Below, one piece after another: positions 50,031 to 58,447 of a stretch of DNA of 64,000 nucleotides. Source of the stretch: Gimibacter soli (GTDB lineage Bacteria > Pseudomonadota > Alphaproteobacteria > Sphingomonadales > Kordiimonadaceae); contig NZ_CP116805.1 of the NCBI RefSeq assembly GCF_028463845.1, positions 1,798,001 to 1,862,000 of the forward strand. Direction: 5' to 3'. Numbering within the stretch: position 1 is the first letter of the stretch; each line of letters starts with the position of its first letter. The translations under genes and the position numbers were made by a program. The notes under the pieces were generated by a model. The model ran no database searches, was not told the DNA's origin, and saw only the letters and a list, made by a program, of their open reading frames with translations.

Positions 50031-51188
50031 ATGAAGTCTATCACCATTCTTGGCGCAACCGGCTCGATCGGCCAAAGCACGCTTGATCTCCTGCGGCGCA
50101 ATCCGGATCGCTTCAAGGTGGAAGCCCTGACGGCGCATTGCCGGGTGCAGGAACTGGCCGCCGTCGCGCGCGAATTCAACGCCCGCGTTGCCGTAATAGG
50201 CCGCGAAGATCTGCTTGCTGATCTCAAGGCTGCCCTTGACGGCACCGACATCGAGGCCGCAGCAGGCGAGGGCGCTATCATCGAAGCCGCCAGCCGCCCG
50301 AGTGATATGGTGATGGCCGCTATCGTCGGTGCTGCGGGCCTTGCCCCCACGCTTGCTGCCGTGCGGCGCGGGGCGACGGTTCTGCTTGCCAACAAGGAAG
50401 TGCTGGTGTGTGCCGGCGACCTGATGATGGCCGAAGTGCGCCAGTCCGGCGCCACGCTTTTGCCGGTTGATTCCGAGCATAATGCCATCTTCCAGGTTTT
50501 CGATTTCAACGCGCCCGAGCGGATCGACCGTATCGTGCTGACGGCTTCGGGTGGCCCGTGCCGCCAGACGCCTGCGGAGCGCCTGCCGTTCATCACGCCG
50601 GCCGAGGCCGTGGCGCACCCCAACTGGGACATGGGCGCCAAAATCTCGGTCGATAGCGCCACCATGATGAACAAGGGGCTGGAGGTGATCGAAGCCTTCC
50701 ACCTGTTCCCGGTGAAGGCCAGCCAGATCGAGGTACTGATCCATCCGCAGTCGGTGATCCATTCGATGGTGCAATATGTGGACGGCTCGACGCTCGCGCA
50801 GCTCGGCTCGCCCGACATGCGCACCCCTATCGCCTACTGCCTTGCCTGGCCCGAGCGGATGACAGCGCCCGCCGAGCGGCTGGATCTCGGCCGCATCGGG
50901 GCGCTGACTTTTGAGGCCCCCGACATGGAACGCTTCCGCTGCCTTGCGCTTGCGCGTGCGGCCCTTGAGGCTGGCGGGGCCGCGCCGACAGTTCTCAATG
51001 CCGCCAACGAGATTGCCGTGGCCGCCTTCCTCGGTAACCGGCTTCGCTTCACCGATATCGCGGCACTGGTGGACGCAACCCTGTCGCTTGCAGACATGAA
51101 AGCGCCACAATCGCTGGAGACTGTGTTCGCACTTGATGCCGAGGCTCGCCGCATTGCGGATGGCCTTATCATGAAGTTTGCCGCCTGA
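50031..51188 (+). CDS. dxr: 1-deoxy-D-xylulose 5-phosphate reductoisomerase
   Basis: Second step of the MEP isoprenoid pathway, feeding the undecaprenyl synthesis by UppS upstream. 385 residues from ATG 50031 (GAGGGG upstream); ATG 50001 overlapping the cdsA stop would add ten residues. NADPH motif GATGSIGQ (8-15), LANKEVLVCAGDL, metal and substrate residues in PVDSEHNAIFQ, NWDMGAKISVDSATMMNKGLE. Confidence 0.97.
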   Translation: MKSITILGATGSIGQSTLDLLRRNPDRFKVEALTAHCRVQELAAVAREFNARVAVIGREDLLADLKAALDGTDIEAAAGEGAIIEAASRPSDMVMAAIVGAAGLAPTLAAVRRGATVLLANKEVLVCAGDLMMAEVRQSGATLLPVDSEHNAIFQVFDFNAPERIDRIVLTASGGPCRQTPAERLPFITPAEAVAHPNWDMGAKISVDSATMMNKGLEVIEAFHLFPVKASQIEVLIHPQSVIHSMVQYVDGSTLAQLGSPDMRTPIAYCLAWPERMTAPAERLDLGRIGALTFEAPDMERFRCLALARAALEAGGAAPTVLNAANEIAVAAFLGNRLRFTDIAALVDATLSLADMKAPQSLETVFALDAEARRIADGLIMKFAA

Positions 51189-51206
51189 CCGAAGGAATTG
51201 ACGTCC

Positions 51207-52319
51207 ATGGAAGCCACTGAAGCCCCCGGCATTCTGCTCACCATCATTGCTTTCGTCTGCGGGTTCAGCGCGCTCGTTTTCATCCATGAATGGGGTCACT
51301 ATATCGTCGCCCGCATCTTCGGGGTGAAGATCGAATCCTTCTCCATCGGTTTCGGGCGCGAGGTCGTCGGCTTCACCGACAAGCGCGGCGTGCGCTGGAA
51401 GTTCGGCTGGCTGCCGCTTGGCGGCTATGTGAAATTCTTTGGCGACCGTTCTGGCGCCAGCAATGCCGCTGCAGGGCTTGAGGCACTGCCGAGCGAAGAA
51501 CAGGCCGCCTGTTTCCATTTCAAGCCGGTCTGGCAGCGTGCGCTCATTGTGTTTGCGGGGCCTGCCGTGAACCTGATTGCTGCGGCCCTCGTGTTTGCTG
51601 CCTTCTACTGGAGCTACGGCATTTATGTCTCCGATCCGGTCGTTGGCGAGGTTGTGGCCGAAGGGGCCGCCGCGAAAGCCGGTATCCAGAAGGGGGACCG
51701 TATCCTGACGGTCGACGGCGAACCGGTTGAACGTTTCAACGACATTGCCCCCATTGTGCGCCTGTATCCGGGCCGCCGCCTGCCGATCACGCTGGAGCGT
51801 GAAGGCCAGGAAATGGCCGTGACCCCGGTTCTCGGGATCGACTATATCGAGGACCGCTTCGGCAACCGCTATCCGTTCGGTGTCCTTGGTGTGCAGTCGG
51901 GCGAGATGCATGTGTACGAGCCGTCCTTCTTCCCGGCCATCGGGGAGGGCGTTCGCCAGACGGGCTCGATGATCAAGACGATCTTCACGACCACTGGCCA
52001 GATGCTTCTGGGCCTCCGGTCGCCGAAGGAACTGGGCGGGCCGCTGCGTATTGTCACCATGACGGGCGAGGCCGCGCAGAACGGGATCGAGAACCTGCTG
52101 TGGTTCCTTGCCATCATTTCGGTCAATCTCGGTGTGATCAACCTGCTGCCCATCCCGGTGCTGGATGGGGGGCATCTTTTCTACTATGCGATCGAGGCCA
52201 TCAAGGGTTCGCCCTTGGGCGCCAAGGCGCAGGAAGCAGGATTTGTGGCGGGCTTCGCCCTGATGCTGCTTTTTATGCTGTTCGTCACATTGAATGACTT
52301 GCAATCCATAGCGCTCTAG
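51207..52319 (+). CDS. rseP: site-2 metalloprotease RseP
   Basis: Intramembrane zinc protease cleaving anti-sigma factors or signal peptides. 370 residues from ATG 51207 (GAAGGA ten bases upstream); a TTG at 51198 is too close to that site. HEWGH zinc motif (27-31) in the first helix, PDZ domain about residues 120-215 (GAAAKAGIQKGDRILTVDGEPV), and the NLLPIPVLDGGHL motif in the third helix with the third zinc ligand. Confidence 0.97.
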   Translation: MEATEAPGILLTIIAFVCGFSALVFIHEWGHYIVARIFGVKIESFSIGFGREVVGFTDKRGVRWKFGWLPLGGYVKFFGDRSGASNAAAGLEALPSEEQAACFHFKPVWQRALIVFAGPAVNLIAAALVFAAFYWSYGIYVSDPVVGEVVAEGAAAKAGIQKGDRILTVDGEPVERFNDIAPIVRLYPGRRLPITLEREGQEMAVTPVLGIDYIEDRFGNRYPFGVLGVQSGEMHVYEPSFFPAIGEGVRQTGSMIKTIFTTTGQMLLGLRSPKELGGPLRIVTMTGEAAQNGIENLLWFLAIISVNLGVINLLPIPVLDGGHLFYYAIEAIKGSPLGAKAQEAGFVAGFALMLLFMLFVTLNDLQSIAL

Positions 52320-52374
52320 GCCACCTTCGGGCCCAAAGTGCCAAGACCATAAATTCAAGAATGGGCCGATAAAG

Positions 52375-54978
52375 TTGCAATCCAAGACTTTTCGTAATCT
52401 CTGCCACGCTTTGCCAGTGGTGATCGCGGGGACCGCTGTCATGGCGCCCCGGGTTCTTGCTCAGGACGCTGCCCAGATCGCGCCGCAGGCGCCGCTGATC
52501 CGTCAGATCAGCGTGATCGGCAGCGAGCGGGTGGAAGCTGAAACCGTTGCTTCGTACCTGACGGTGAAAACGGGTGACCGTTTCGAAGCCGGCAAGCTTG
52601 ACGAAAGCCTGAAGAACCTTTTCGCGACCGGCCTTTTTTCGGATGTGGAACTTTCCGAACAGAACGGCGTGCTGATTGTCCGGGTTGTTGAAAACCCGAT
52701 CATCAACCGCATCGTGTTCGAGGGCAACAAACGCCTTGATAACGACAAGCTGATCGAGGAAGTGCGCTTGCGCCCGCGGATGGTGTTCACCCGCGCCAAG
52801 GTCCGTTCCGACGTCCAGCGCATGATGGAACTGTATCGCCGCTCGGGTCGCTTCGCCGCGATCATCGAACCCAAAGTGGTGCAGCTTGACCAGAACCGTG
52901 TCGACCTGATCTTTGAAGTTCAGGAAGGCCCGAAAACCAAGGTCAGCCGTGTCAATTTCATGGGCAACCACAAATATTCGGACGGCGACCTGCGCGACGT
53001 GATGGCAACGAAAGAAGCCCGCTGGTGGAAAATCTTCACCTCGAACGACACGTTTGATCCGGACCGCCTTGCCTATGACCAACAGCAGCTGCGCCAGCAT
53101 TATCTGAACGAAGGCTATGCCGACTTCCGCGTTGCTTCGGCCGTGTCCGAACTGACGCCGGACCGCGAAGACTTCTTCATCACCTTCACCCTCGAAGAGG
53201 GCGAGCTTTATCACTTCGGCAAGATCGATGTGGTGAGCGAGATCCGCGATGTGGATGCCCGCCTGTTCCAGGCGTTCCTCCTGATGCGCGAAGGTGATGT
53301 CTACAGCGCCAAGCGGATCGAGGACACCATCGAGGCCCTGACGAATGCCGCCGGCCTTCTGGGTTACGCTTTCGTCGATATCCAGCCGCAGGTGGACCGT
53401 GACCGCGAAGGCCGCATCATCAATATCACCTTCACGGTGAAAGATGCGCCGCGCGTGTATGTGGAACGTATCAATATCCACGGCAACGTCCGCACGCTCG
53501 ACAAGGTGATCCGCCGCGAATTCCGCCTGCAGGAAGGCGATGCCTTCAACTCGGCACTGGTGACCCGCTCGGAAAGCCGCCTTGACCGCCTGAGCTTCTT
53601 CCGCGAAGTCGAGGTCGAGAAGACACAAGGCGCCGATCCGGACCGCATGGTGCTGGACGTGAAGGTGGAAGAGCAGGCGACGGGCGAGCTGAACCTCGGT
53701 GCCGGTTTCTCGAGCCTTGAAAACTTCATCTTCGATTTCTCGATCCGCGAGCGCAACCTTGCGGGCCGTGGCCAGGACCTCAGCCTTGGCCTGCGCCTGT
53801 CGGGCTATACGCAGCAGGCGACGCTTAGCTTCACGGAGCCCTATTTCATGGGCCGCAACGTGGCGGCGGGTGGTGACCTCTTCATCACGCGGACCGAGCC
53901 GGGCATCTATAACACTGCCTATAGCTCGCTCTCGCGCGGCTTCTCGCTGCGCGCCGGTATGGCGATCAGCGAATTCTGGACCCTGTCGACCCGTTACACG
54001 CTGCGTTACGACACCGTGAAACCGGTTGATTCCTATATCCAGAGCTACTTTGATTTCTCTGTTTCGAACTTGCAAAGCCGGGTGGAGAATGACGACGCGG
54101 CAGCACCGATCCTTCTGGACCGCTATGACCTGAACCGCGACGGCAAGATCGATGCGACCGACTTTGACATCAACGGCGATGGCGCCCTGTCGCAAGACGA
54201 GCAGCTTGATGTTTTCCCGCAATATTACCGCGAAAGCTTCGGCAGCTACTGGCAGTCGATCATCGGCTATACGGTCGGCTTCGATACGCGTAACAACCTG
54301 ATCCGTCCGACGCGCGGTCATTCGTTCTACTTCAGCCAGGACTTTGCCGGTCTTGGCGGCAACGTCCGTTACCTGAAGACCCGCGTGAACTTCGACAACT
54401 ACTGGACCCCGTGGGAAGGCTGGACCTTCCGGATCGGCGGCGAAAGCGGCCTTGTGGAAGGTATCGGCGAAGACGTTCGCTTCAGCGACAAATTCTATAT
54501 CGGCGGCCCGCGTATCCGTGGCTTCGACGCCGGCGGTATCGGCCCGCGCCTGTTTGCCGGTACGAATACGAACACCCGTTCGGAAGGCGGCACGGCCTAT
54601 TATATCGGTCGGGGCGAACTCTTCTTCCCGCTGGGCGATGCAGCGCTTGAAATGGGCATCAATGCCTCGGCCTTCGTCGATGTCGGCTCGCTGTGGCGTG
54701 GCCAGCTTGATGGCGAAAAATGCGCCTTCTCGCTTGGCCAGTACAATGATTACCTTGATCTTGTCGCCAACCTTGGCGACGGTGAAGAGGCACCGGAGTT
54801 TGGCTTCAATACCGACTGTGTGGCCGGTGACTCGCCGTCGCCGCGTGTGGCTGTCGGTATCGGCTTCTCGTGGCAGTCGCCGTTCGGCCCATTCCGTATC
54901 GATCTTGCCAAGACGCTTAGGAAGCAGCTTGGCGACCAAACCCAGACGCTCCAATTCAACGTGGGCACAACCTTCTAA
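52375..54978 (+). CDS. bamA: outer membrane protein assembly factor BamA with EF-hand-like insertion
   Basis: Omp85 protein that inserts beta-barrel proteins into the outer membrane. 867 residues from TTG 52375; that start gives a full signal peptide with cleavage after PRVLA. POTRA domains fill about 35-430 (first: IRQISVIGSERVEAETV; last: VYVERINIHGNVRTLDKVIRREFRL). The barrel follows and ends in the C-terminal phenylalanine (LQFNVGTTF). The RGF signature is present as PRIRGFDAGGIGPR. Within a variable barrel loop are two DxNxDG loops, residues 585-596 (DLNRDGKIDATD) and 598-609 (DINGDGALSQDE), a pattern of calcium-binding loops not expected in BamA. It follows rseP by 55 bp. Confidence 0.96.
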   Translation: MQSKTFRNLCHALPVVIAGTAVMAPRVLAQDAAQIAPQAPLIRQISVIGSERVEAETVASYLTVKTGDRFEAGKLDESLKNLFATGLFSDVELSEQNGVLIVRVVENPIINRIVFEGNKRLDNDKLIEEVRLRPRMVFTRAKVRSDVQRMMELYRRSGRFAAIIEPKVVQLDQNRVDLIFEVQEGPKTKVSRVNFMGNHKYSDGDLRDVMATKEARWWKIFTSNDTFDPDRLAYDQQQLRQHYLNEGYADFRVASAVSELTPDREDFFITFTLEEGELYHFGKIDVVSEIRDVDARLFQAFLLMREGDVYSAKRIEDTIEALTNAAGLLGYAFVDIQPQVDRDREGRIINITFTVKDAPRVYVERINIHGNVRTLDKVIRREFRLQEGDAFNSALVTRSESRLDRLSFFREVEVEKTQGADPDRMVLDVKVEEQATGELNLGAGFSSLENFIFDFSIRERNLAGRGQDLSLGLRLSGYTQQATLSFTEPYFMGRNVAAGGDLFITRTEPGIYNTAYSSLSRGFSLRAGMAISEFWTLSTRYTLRYDTVKPVDSYIQSYFDFSVSNLQSRVENDDAAAPILLDRYDLNRDGKIDATDFDINGDGALSQDEQLDVFPQYYRESFGSYWQSIIGYTVGFDTRNNLIRPTRGHSFYFSQDFAGLGGNVRYLKTRVNFDNYWTPWEGWTFRIGGESGLVEGIGEDVRFSDKFYIGGPRIRGFDAGGIGPRLFAGTNTNTRSEGGTAYYIGRGELFFPLGDAALEMGINASAFVDVGSLWRGQLDGEKCAFSLGQYNDYLDLVANLGDGEEAPEFGFNTDCVAGDSPSPRVAVGIGFSWQSPFGPFRIDLAKTLRKQLGDQTQTLQFNVGTTF
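54127..54201 (+). other. tandem EF-hand-like calcium-binding loops inside bamA
   Basis: Codons 585-596 encode DLNRDGKIDATD and codons 598-609 encode DINGDGALSQDE. Both fit D-x-N-x-D-G-x-[ILV]-x-x-x-[DE]. Only one residue (F) separates them, closer to thrombospondin-type-3 or dockerin-like repeats than to a helix-loop-helix pair. The region lies between two predicted strands, so it is probably an extracellular loop. Confidence 0.7.
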
Positions 54979-54999
54979 GAGAATTACAGGACCAACACC

Positions 55000-55587
55000 A
55001 TGGCTACCCTTCTTCGCAATTTTAAACGCGCTGCCGCGGGCTTCATGGCCGTTGCATGCTTCAGCATTGCCGTCAGCGCACAGATCCTGATCGTCGACGA
55101 CGACCGCGTGGAGCGTGAGGCAGCCGCCTACAAGGATTTCAACCTGCAAACGACCGACCTGCGCAACGGCATCGTTCAGCGTCGCCAGTTCATCAGCCGC
55201 GGCGGTGTGCTGGAGCAACAGCTGGCCGAGCTTGAAAAGCAGAAGTCGATCATCGGCAACGACAAGTACGAAGCCGAAAAGCAGAAGCTTGAAGGCGCCT
55301 TCGTGCAGGCCCAGCGCGAGCTGCAGGTTCTGGAATATAATTTCGACCGCCTGCGTCAGGAAGCCATGGTCCAGGTTGAGCGCGCGCGCCAGCCGGTGAT
55401 CCGCAACCTGCTCACGGCCCGCAAGGCTCAGGTGATCATGGTGAAGCGTCTTGTGCTCGGCTCGGCTGCCGGCACCGATGTGACCACTGAGTTCATCGAA
55501 CAGCTTGATGCCGAACTGCCGACCGTGCAGCTCAGCATGGGCGAGAAGGAAGGTGCAGCAGCACCGGCGCCCGCCAAAAAGAATTAA
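55000..55587 (+). CDS. OmpH/Skp family periplasmic chaperone
   Basis: 195 residues with signal peptide (FMAVACFSIAVSA-Q) and a long coiled coil from about residue 40 to 150 (heptad-rich EQQLAELEKQKSIIGNDKYEAEKQKLEG). It ends in an Ala/Pro/Lys tail. Skp trimers hold unfolded outer-membrane proteins on the way to BamA. It lies 21 bp after bamA and is followed by a terminator instead of lpxD. Confidence 0.85.
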   Translation: MATLLRNFKRAAAGFMAVACFSIAVSAQILIVDDDRVEREAAAYKDFNLQTTDLRNGIVQRRQFISRGGVLEQQLAELEKQKSIIGNDKYEAEKQKLEGAFVQAQRELQVLEYNFDRLRQEAMVQVERARQPVIRNLLTARKAQVIMVKRLVLGSAAGTDVTTEFIEQLDAELPTVQLSMGEKEGAAAPAPAKKN

Positions 55588-55615
55588 CCAGCCCTGATAA
55601 AGGTTTGGTCAAACG

Positions 55616-55649
55616 CCCCCGCGAGCATCCCTCGCGGGGGTTCTTGTTT
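55616..55649 (+). terminator. terminator after the OmpH/Skp gene
   Basis: CCCCCGCGAG (55616-55625), loop CATCC, CTCGCGGGGG (55631-55640), then TTCTTGTTT. Confidence 0.85.
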
Positions 55650-55663
55650 GTGCCCTGTTTCGT

Positions 55664-55679
55664 TTGACAGCGCTGTCAA
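55664..55679. promoter_or_regulatory. LacI-type operator upstream of the GH97 gene
   Basis: TTGACAGCGCTGTCAA is a perfect 16-bp palindrome with central CG, the pattern of LacI/GalR-family operators in alphaproteobacterial sugar-utilisation genes. Its left half equals a -35 hexamer, so repression by promoter occlusion is plausible. It lies 58 bp before the gene. No LacI-family regulator gene is in the window. Confidence 0.65.
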
Positions 55680-55737
55680 TTGGTCGGTACGTTTGCCGTC
55701 TGACCGCCGGACCGTTCCGGCGCAGGGAGGGAAGATC

Positions 55738-57774
55738 ATGTTTAAAGCAATAGGCCTGGCGCTCGCCGGGCTTCTGTTCGTTGGCACGCCCGTCGCTGCC
55801 GACGATGTCGCGGCCGTCGCGTCGCCGTCCGATGTGCTGGCGGTGGAGCTGAAGGCCGAAAAAGGCGTGCTCCAATACCGGGTCACGCGCTTCGGGGAGC
55901 CGGTCGTTGACTGGTCGAAACTCGCCATCGCGCTGAAAGGCGCCCCGACGCTCGGGGCAGGGGCGACAATCGCGAAAACCGCAACCCGCAGCGAGGATGA
56001 CACATGGGACCTGCCGTGGGGCGAACGGTCCCGCGTGCGCAACCATTTCAACGAGCTGACGGCAACCGTCGCCGACAAGGGCGGCCGCACCTTCGATGTG
56101 GTGTTCCGGGTGTATGATGACGGCCTCGGCTTCCGCTATGACGTGCCGAAGCAGGACGCACTCGCAGAAGCCCTGATCCGCGACGAGGAAACCGAGTTCC
56201 GCTTCGCCGAGCCCGCCACCACATGGTGGATCGAGGCGCGCCTGCCGAACCGTTATGAATATATCTACAAGACGACGCCCCTTGAGGCAGTGACGATGGC
56301 GCACACGCCCATCACGATGCGCACGGAGGACGGACTGCATATCAGCATCCATGAAGCTGCGCTCGTTGACTATTCCGGCATGTCGGTGCGCCGCACCAAG
56401 GGCCGCGCCTTCAAGGCTGACCTTGCGCCTTCGTCCGAAAAGGGTGTTCTGGTGCGCGGGGCCACGCCGTTCGTGACTCCGTGGCGCACGCTGATGATTT
56501 CAGATACCGCAGGCGGCCTCGTGGAAAGCGATCTGGTGCTGAACCTCAACGAACCCAACAAGCTGGGCGACGTTTCATGGGTCGAGCCGGGCAAATATGT
56601 CGGCATCTGGTGGGGCATGCATCTGGGGGTCGAAAGCTGGGAATCCGGCCCGATCCACGGGGCGAACACCAAAAATACCATGAGATATATCGATTTCGCC
56701 GCCGAGAACGGCTTCAAGGGCGTGCTCGTTGAAGGCTGGAACATCGGCTGGGACGGGGACTGGGTGCAAAATGGTGACCTCTTCGATTTCACCAAGGCTT
56801 ATCCCGACTATGATATCGAAAAGCTCGCCGCCTATGCGCTTTCCAAAGGCGTGCGGCTGGTGGCACATAACGAGACCTCGGGCAATATCGCCAATTATGA
56901 GGACCAGATGGCTGCGGCCTACGCGATGTACGAACGCCTTGGCATCCGCCAGATCAAGACCGGCTATGTAGCCGACGCCGGCCACATCAAGGCGCGCGGC
57001 GCAGACGGCAAGATGCATCTGGAATATCACGACGGGCAGGTGACCCAGCGCCATCATATCAAGGTGCTCGAGGAAGCCGCGAAGCATCGCCTTTCGATCA
57101 ACAGCCACGAACCGGTGAAGGATACGGGCCTGCGTCGCACATATCCGAACTGGATTTCGCGCGAGGGCGCACGGGGGCAGGAATATAACGCCTGGGGCAC
57201 CCCGCCGAACCCGCCCGAGCATGTGGCCGTGCTGCCCTTCACCCGGATGCTTTCAGGCCCCATGGACTATACGCCGGGGATTTTCGACCTCACCTTCAAT
57301 TACGAGAAGACGAACGGCAACCGCCCGCAGTCCACGCTCGCGCAGCAGCTGGCCCATTATGTGGTGATCTACAGCCCGATCCAGATGGTGGCGGACCTGC
57401 CGGAAAATTATGGCAAGCACCCGGATGCTTTCCGGTTCATCAAGGATGTGGTGACCGACTGGGACGAGACAAAGGTGCTGAATGCCGAGATCGGCGATTA
57501 TGTGACCATCGCACGCAAGGCCAAGGGCAGCGGCGAATGGTTCCTTGGCAGCCTGACGGACGAGGAAGGCCGGATGCTGAGCGTGCCGCTGTCGTTCCTC
57601 ACCCCGGGCACCCGCTACCGCGCGGAAATCTACCGGGACGGCGACAAGGCCCACTGGGACACAGCCCCCTATGATTTCGTGCGGGAAGAAAAAACAGTCA
57701 CCAGTGCCGACACCCTGACCCTGCGCCTCGCTGCCGGCGGCGGCCAGGCCATCCGCTTCTTACCGCAGCCATAA
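55738..57774 (+). CDS. glycoside hydrolase family 97 alpha-glucosidase, exported
   Basis: Hydrolyses alpha-glucosides from starch or similar glucans. 678 residues from ATG 55738 with AGGGAGGGAAG upstream; signal peptide MFKAIGLALAGLLFVGTPVAA. N-terminal beta-sandwich to about 260, then the (beta/alpha)8 barrel. Four glutamates, Glu379 (HNETSGN), Glu458 (NSHEP), Glu476 (SREGARG) and Glu482 (QEYNAW), reproduce the arrangement of the characterised inverting member SusB as I remember it; the 18- and 6-residue spacings of the last three match. So this is likely an inverting alpha-glucosidase with a calcium site. Stand-alone gene behind a LacI-type operator, with its own terminator. Confidence 0.9.
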   Translation: MFKAIGLALAGLLFVGTPVAADDVAAVASPSDVLAVELKAEKGVLQYRVTRFGEPVVDWSKLAIALKGAPTLGAGATIAKTATRSEDDTWDLPWGERSRVRNHFNELTATVADKGGRTFDVVFRVYDDGLGFRYDVPKQDALAEALIRDEETEFRFAEPATTWWIEARLPNRYEYIYKTTPLEAVTMAHTPITMRTEDGLHISIHEAALVDYSGMSVRRTKGRAFKADLAPSSEKGVLVRGATPFVTPWRTLMISDTAGGLVESDLVLNLNEPNKLGDVSWVEPGKYVGIWWGMHLGVESWESGPIHGANTKNTMRYIDFAAENGFKGVLVEGWNIGWDGDWVQNGDLFDFTKAYPDYDIEKLAAYALSKGVRLVAHNETSGNIANYEDQMAAAYAMYERLGIRQIKTGYVADAGHIKARGADGKMHLEYHDGQVTQRHHIKVLEEAAKHRLSINSHEPVKDTGLRRTYPNWISREGARGQEYNAWGTPPNPPEHVAVLPFTRMLSGPMDYTPGIFDLTFNYEKTNGNRPQSTLAQQLAHYVVIYSPIQMVADLPENYGKHPDAFRFIKDVVTDWDETKVLNAEIGDYVTIARKAKGSGEWFLGSLTDEEGRMLSVPLSFLTPGTRYRAEIYRDGDKAHWDTAPYDFVREEKTVTSADTLTLRLAAGGGQAIRFLPQP

Positions 57775-57795
57775 GCGGACGCGCGGCCTGAGCTA

Positions 57796-57836
57796 AAACA
57801 CACCCGCTGCCGGGAAACCGGTGGCGGGTGTGTCTT
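57796..57836 (+). terminator. terminator after the GH97 gene
   Basis: ACACACCCGC-CCGG pairs with CCGG-GCGGGTGTGT around a GAAA tetraloop, followed by a moderately T-rich stretch. Confidence 0.7.
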
Positions 57837-57897
57837 GTGTCGGGAAGAGTGAATGCATACGTTCAAGCTTGGGGTGAGATCGGGTGAGGGGCATCAT

Positions 57898-58188
57898 ATG
57901 AAACGTCGAGTGAGCAAGGTTGAATTGTTTATTCAAATTTACCTAGTCGTGAACTCTATTTATGCTGCTCTCATGGTGACCGTATGGCGAAATCTGCCTT
58001 ATGAACACGCTATAAATCTCCTTTTCTGGCTCGTGAGTAGTCCGCTTAGGTGGCTTGCTGAGCCATTGACGCCGTTTATGTCGGGCTTGCCTCCATTGTC
58101 GATTGCGCTGATATATCCCTTGACGGTTGCTATGTTTGTCAGGCTTGGGTTTTGGATGCTCAATAGGAGAGTGGGGCTCGGAAGATAG
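57898..58188 (+). CDS. small AT-richer membrane protein of unknown function
   Basis: 96 residues from ATG 57898 (GAGGGG six bases upstream). Two or three hydrophobic segments: IQIYLVVNSIYAALMVTVW, LLFWLVSSPLRWL and LSIALIYPLTVAMFVRLGFWML. The coding sequence is visibly AT-richer than all its neighbours and uses ATA, AGG and CTA codons rare elsewhere in the window, which suggests recent acquisition. It is followed directly by the truncated copy of the sulP start region. No family recognised. Confidence 0.55.
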   Translation: MKRRVSKVELFIQIYLVVNSIYAALMVTVWRNLPYEHAINLLFWLVSSPLRWLAEPLTPFMSGLPPLSIALIYPLTVAMFVRLGFWMLNRRVGLGR

Positions 58189-58233
58189 CCGAAATTATAT
58201 CACGGGCTTCCACGTCGTCACGATGAACTTCAA

Positions 58234-58348
58234 CCCTCAATCCTTGCCATCCCGCCCCGATCCCGGTATCGCGGGCCGCAAATTCCCGATTTGTAGGACA
58301 AGTCCGTGCCTTTCCTGACTGCGCTCCGCCGTGAATGGCTGGCGAGCC
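58234..58348 (+). pseudogene. truncated duplicate of the sulP upstream region and first codons
   Basis: 58234-58348 aligns without gaps to 59266-59380 with about 12 mismatches in 115 bases. It carries the 43-44 bp before the start, the Shine-Dalgarno region and about 14 codons ([13 protein letters not shown]), with GTG where the intact gene has ATG. Homology stops after this, and the frame ends about 40 codons later in unrelated sequence. It is a decayed remnant left by duplication or insertion. Confidence 0.85.
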
Positions 58349-58386
58349 TCGGGCCATTTCGGCAAGCGCACAAGGGGCGAACAAGA

Positions 58387-58422
58387 AAACACCCGCCGTC
58401 AGGATGCTGTCGGCGGGTGTTT
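58387..58422 (-). terminator. terminator of the leftward exported-protein gene
   Basis: AAACACCCGCCG and CGGCGGGTGTTT form 12 bp. On the minus strand the hairpin is followed by TTCTTGTTC. It lies 26 bp past the stop at 58448. Confidence 0.8.
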
Positions 58423-58447
58423 GCATTCGGGTAGCCGGACGCTTTTG

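Noticed and set aside
52285-55218. Minus-strand open frame of about 980 codons opposite bamA
   Set aside because: Antisense to bamA along its entire length, no recognisable motif, biased composition.
58127-58318. Open frame across the truncated sulP copy
   Set aside because: It joins the end of the small membrane ORF in another frame to the duplicated sulP leader; no ribosome site and no protein-like sequence.
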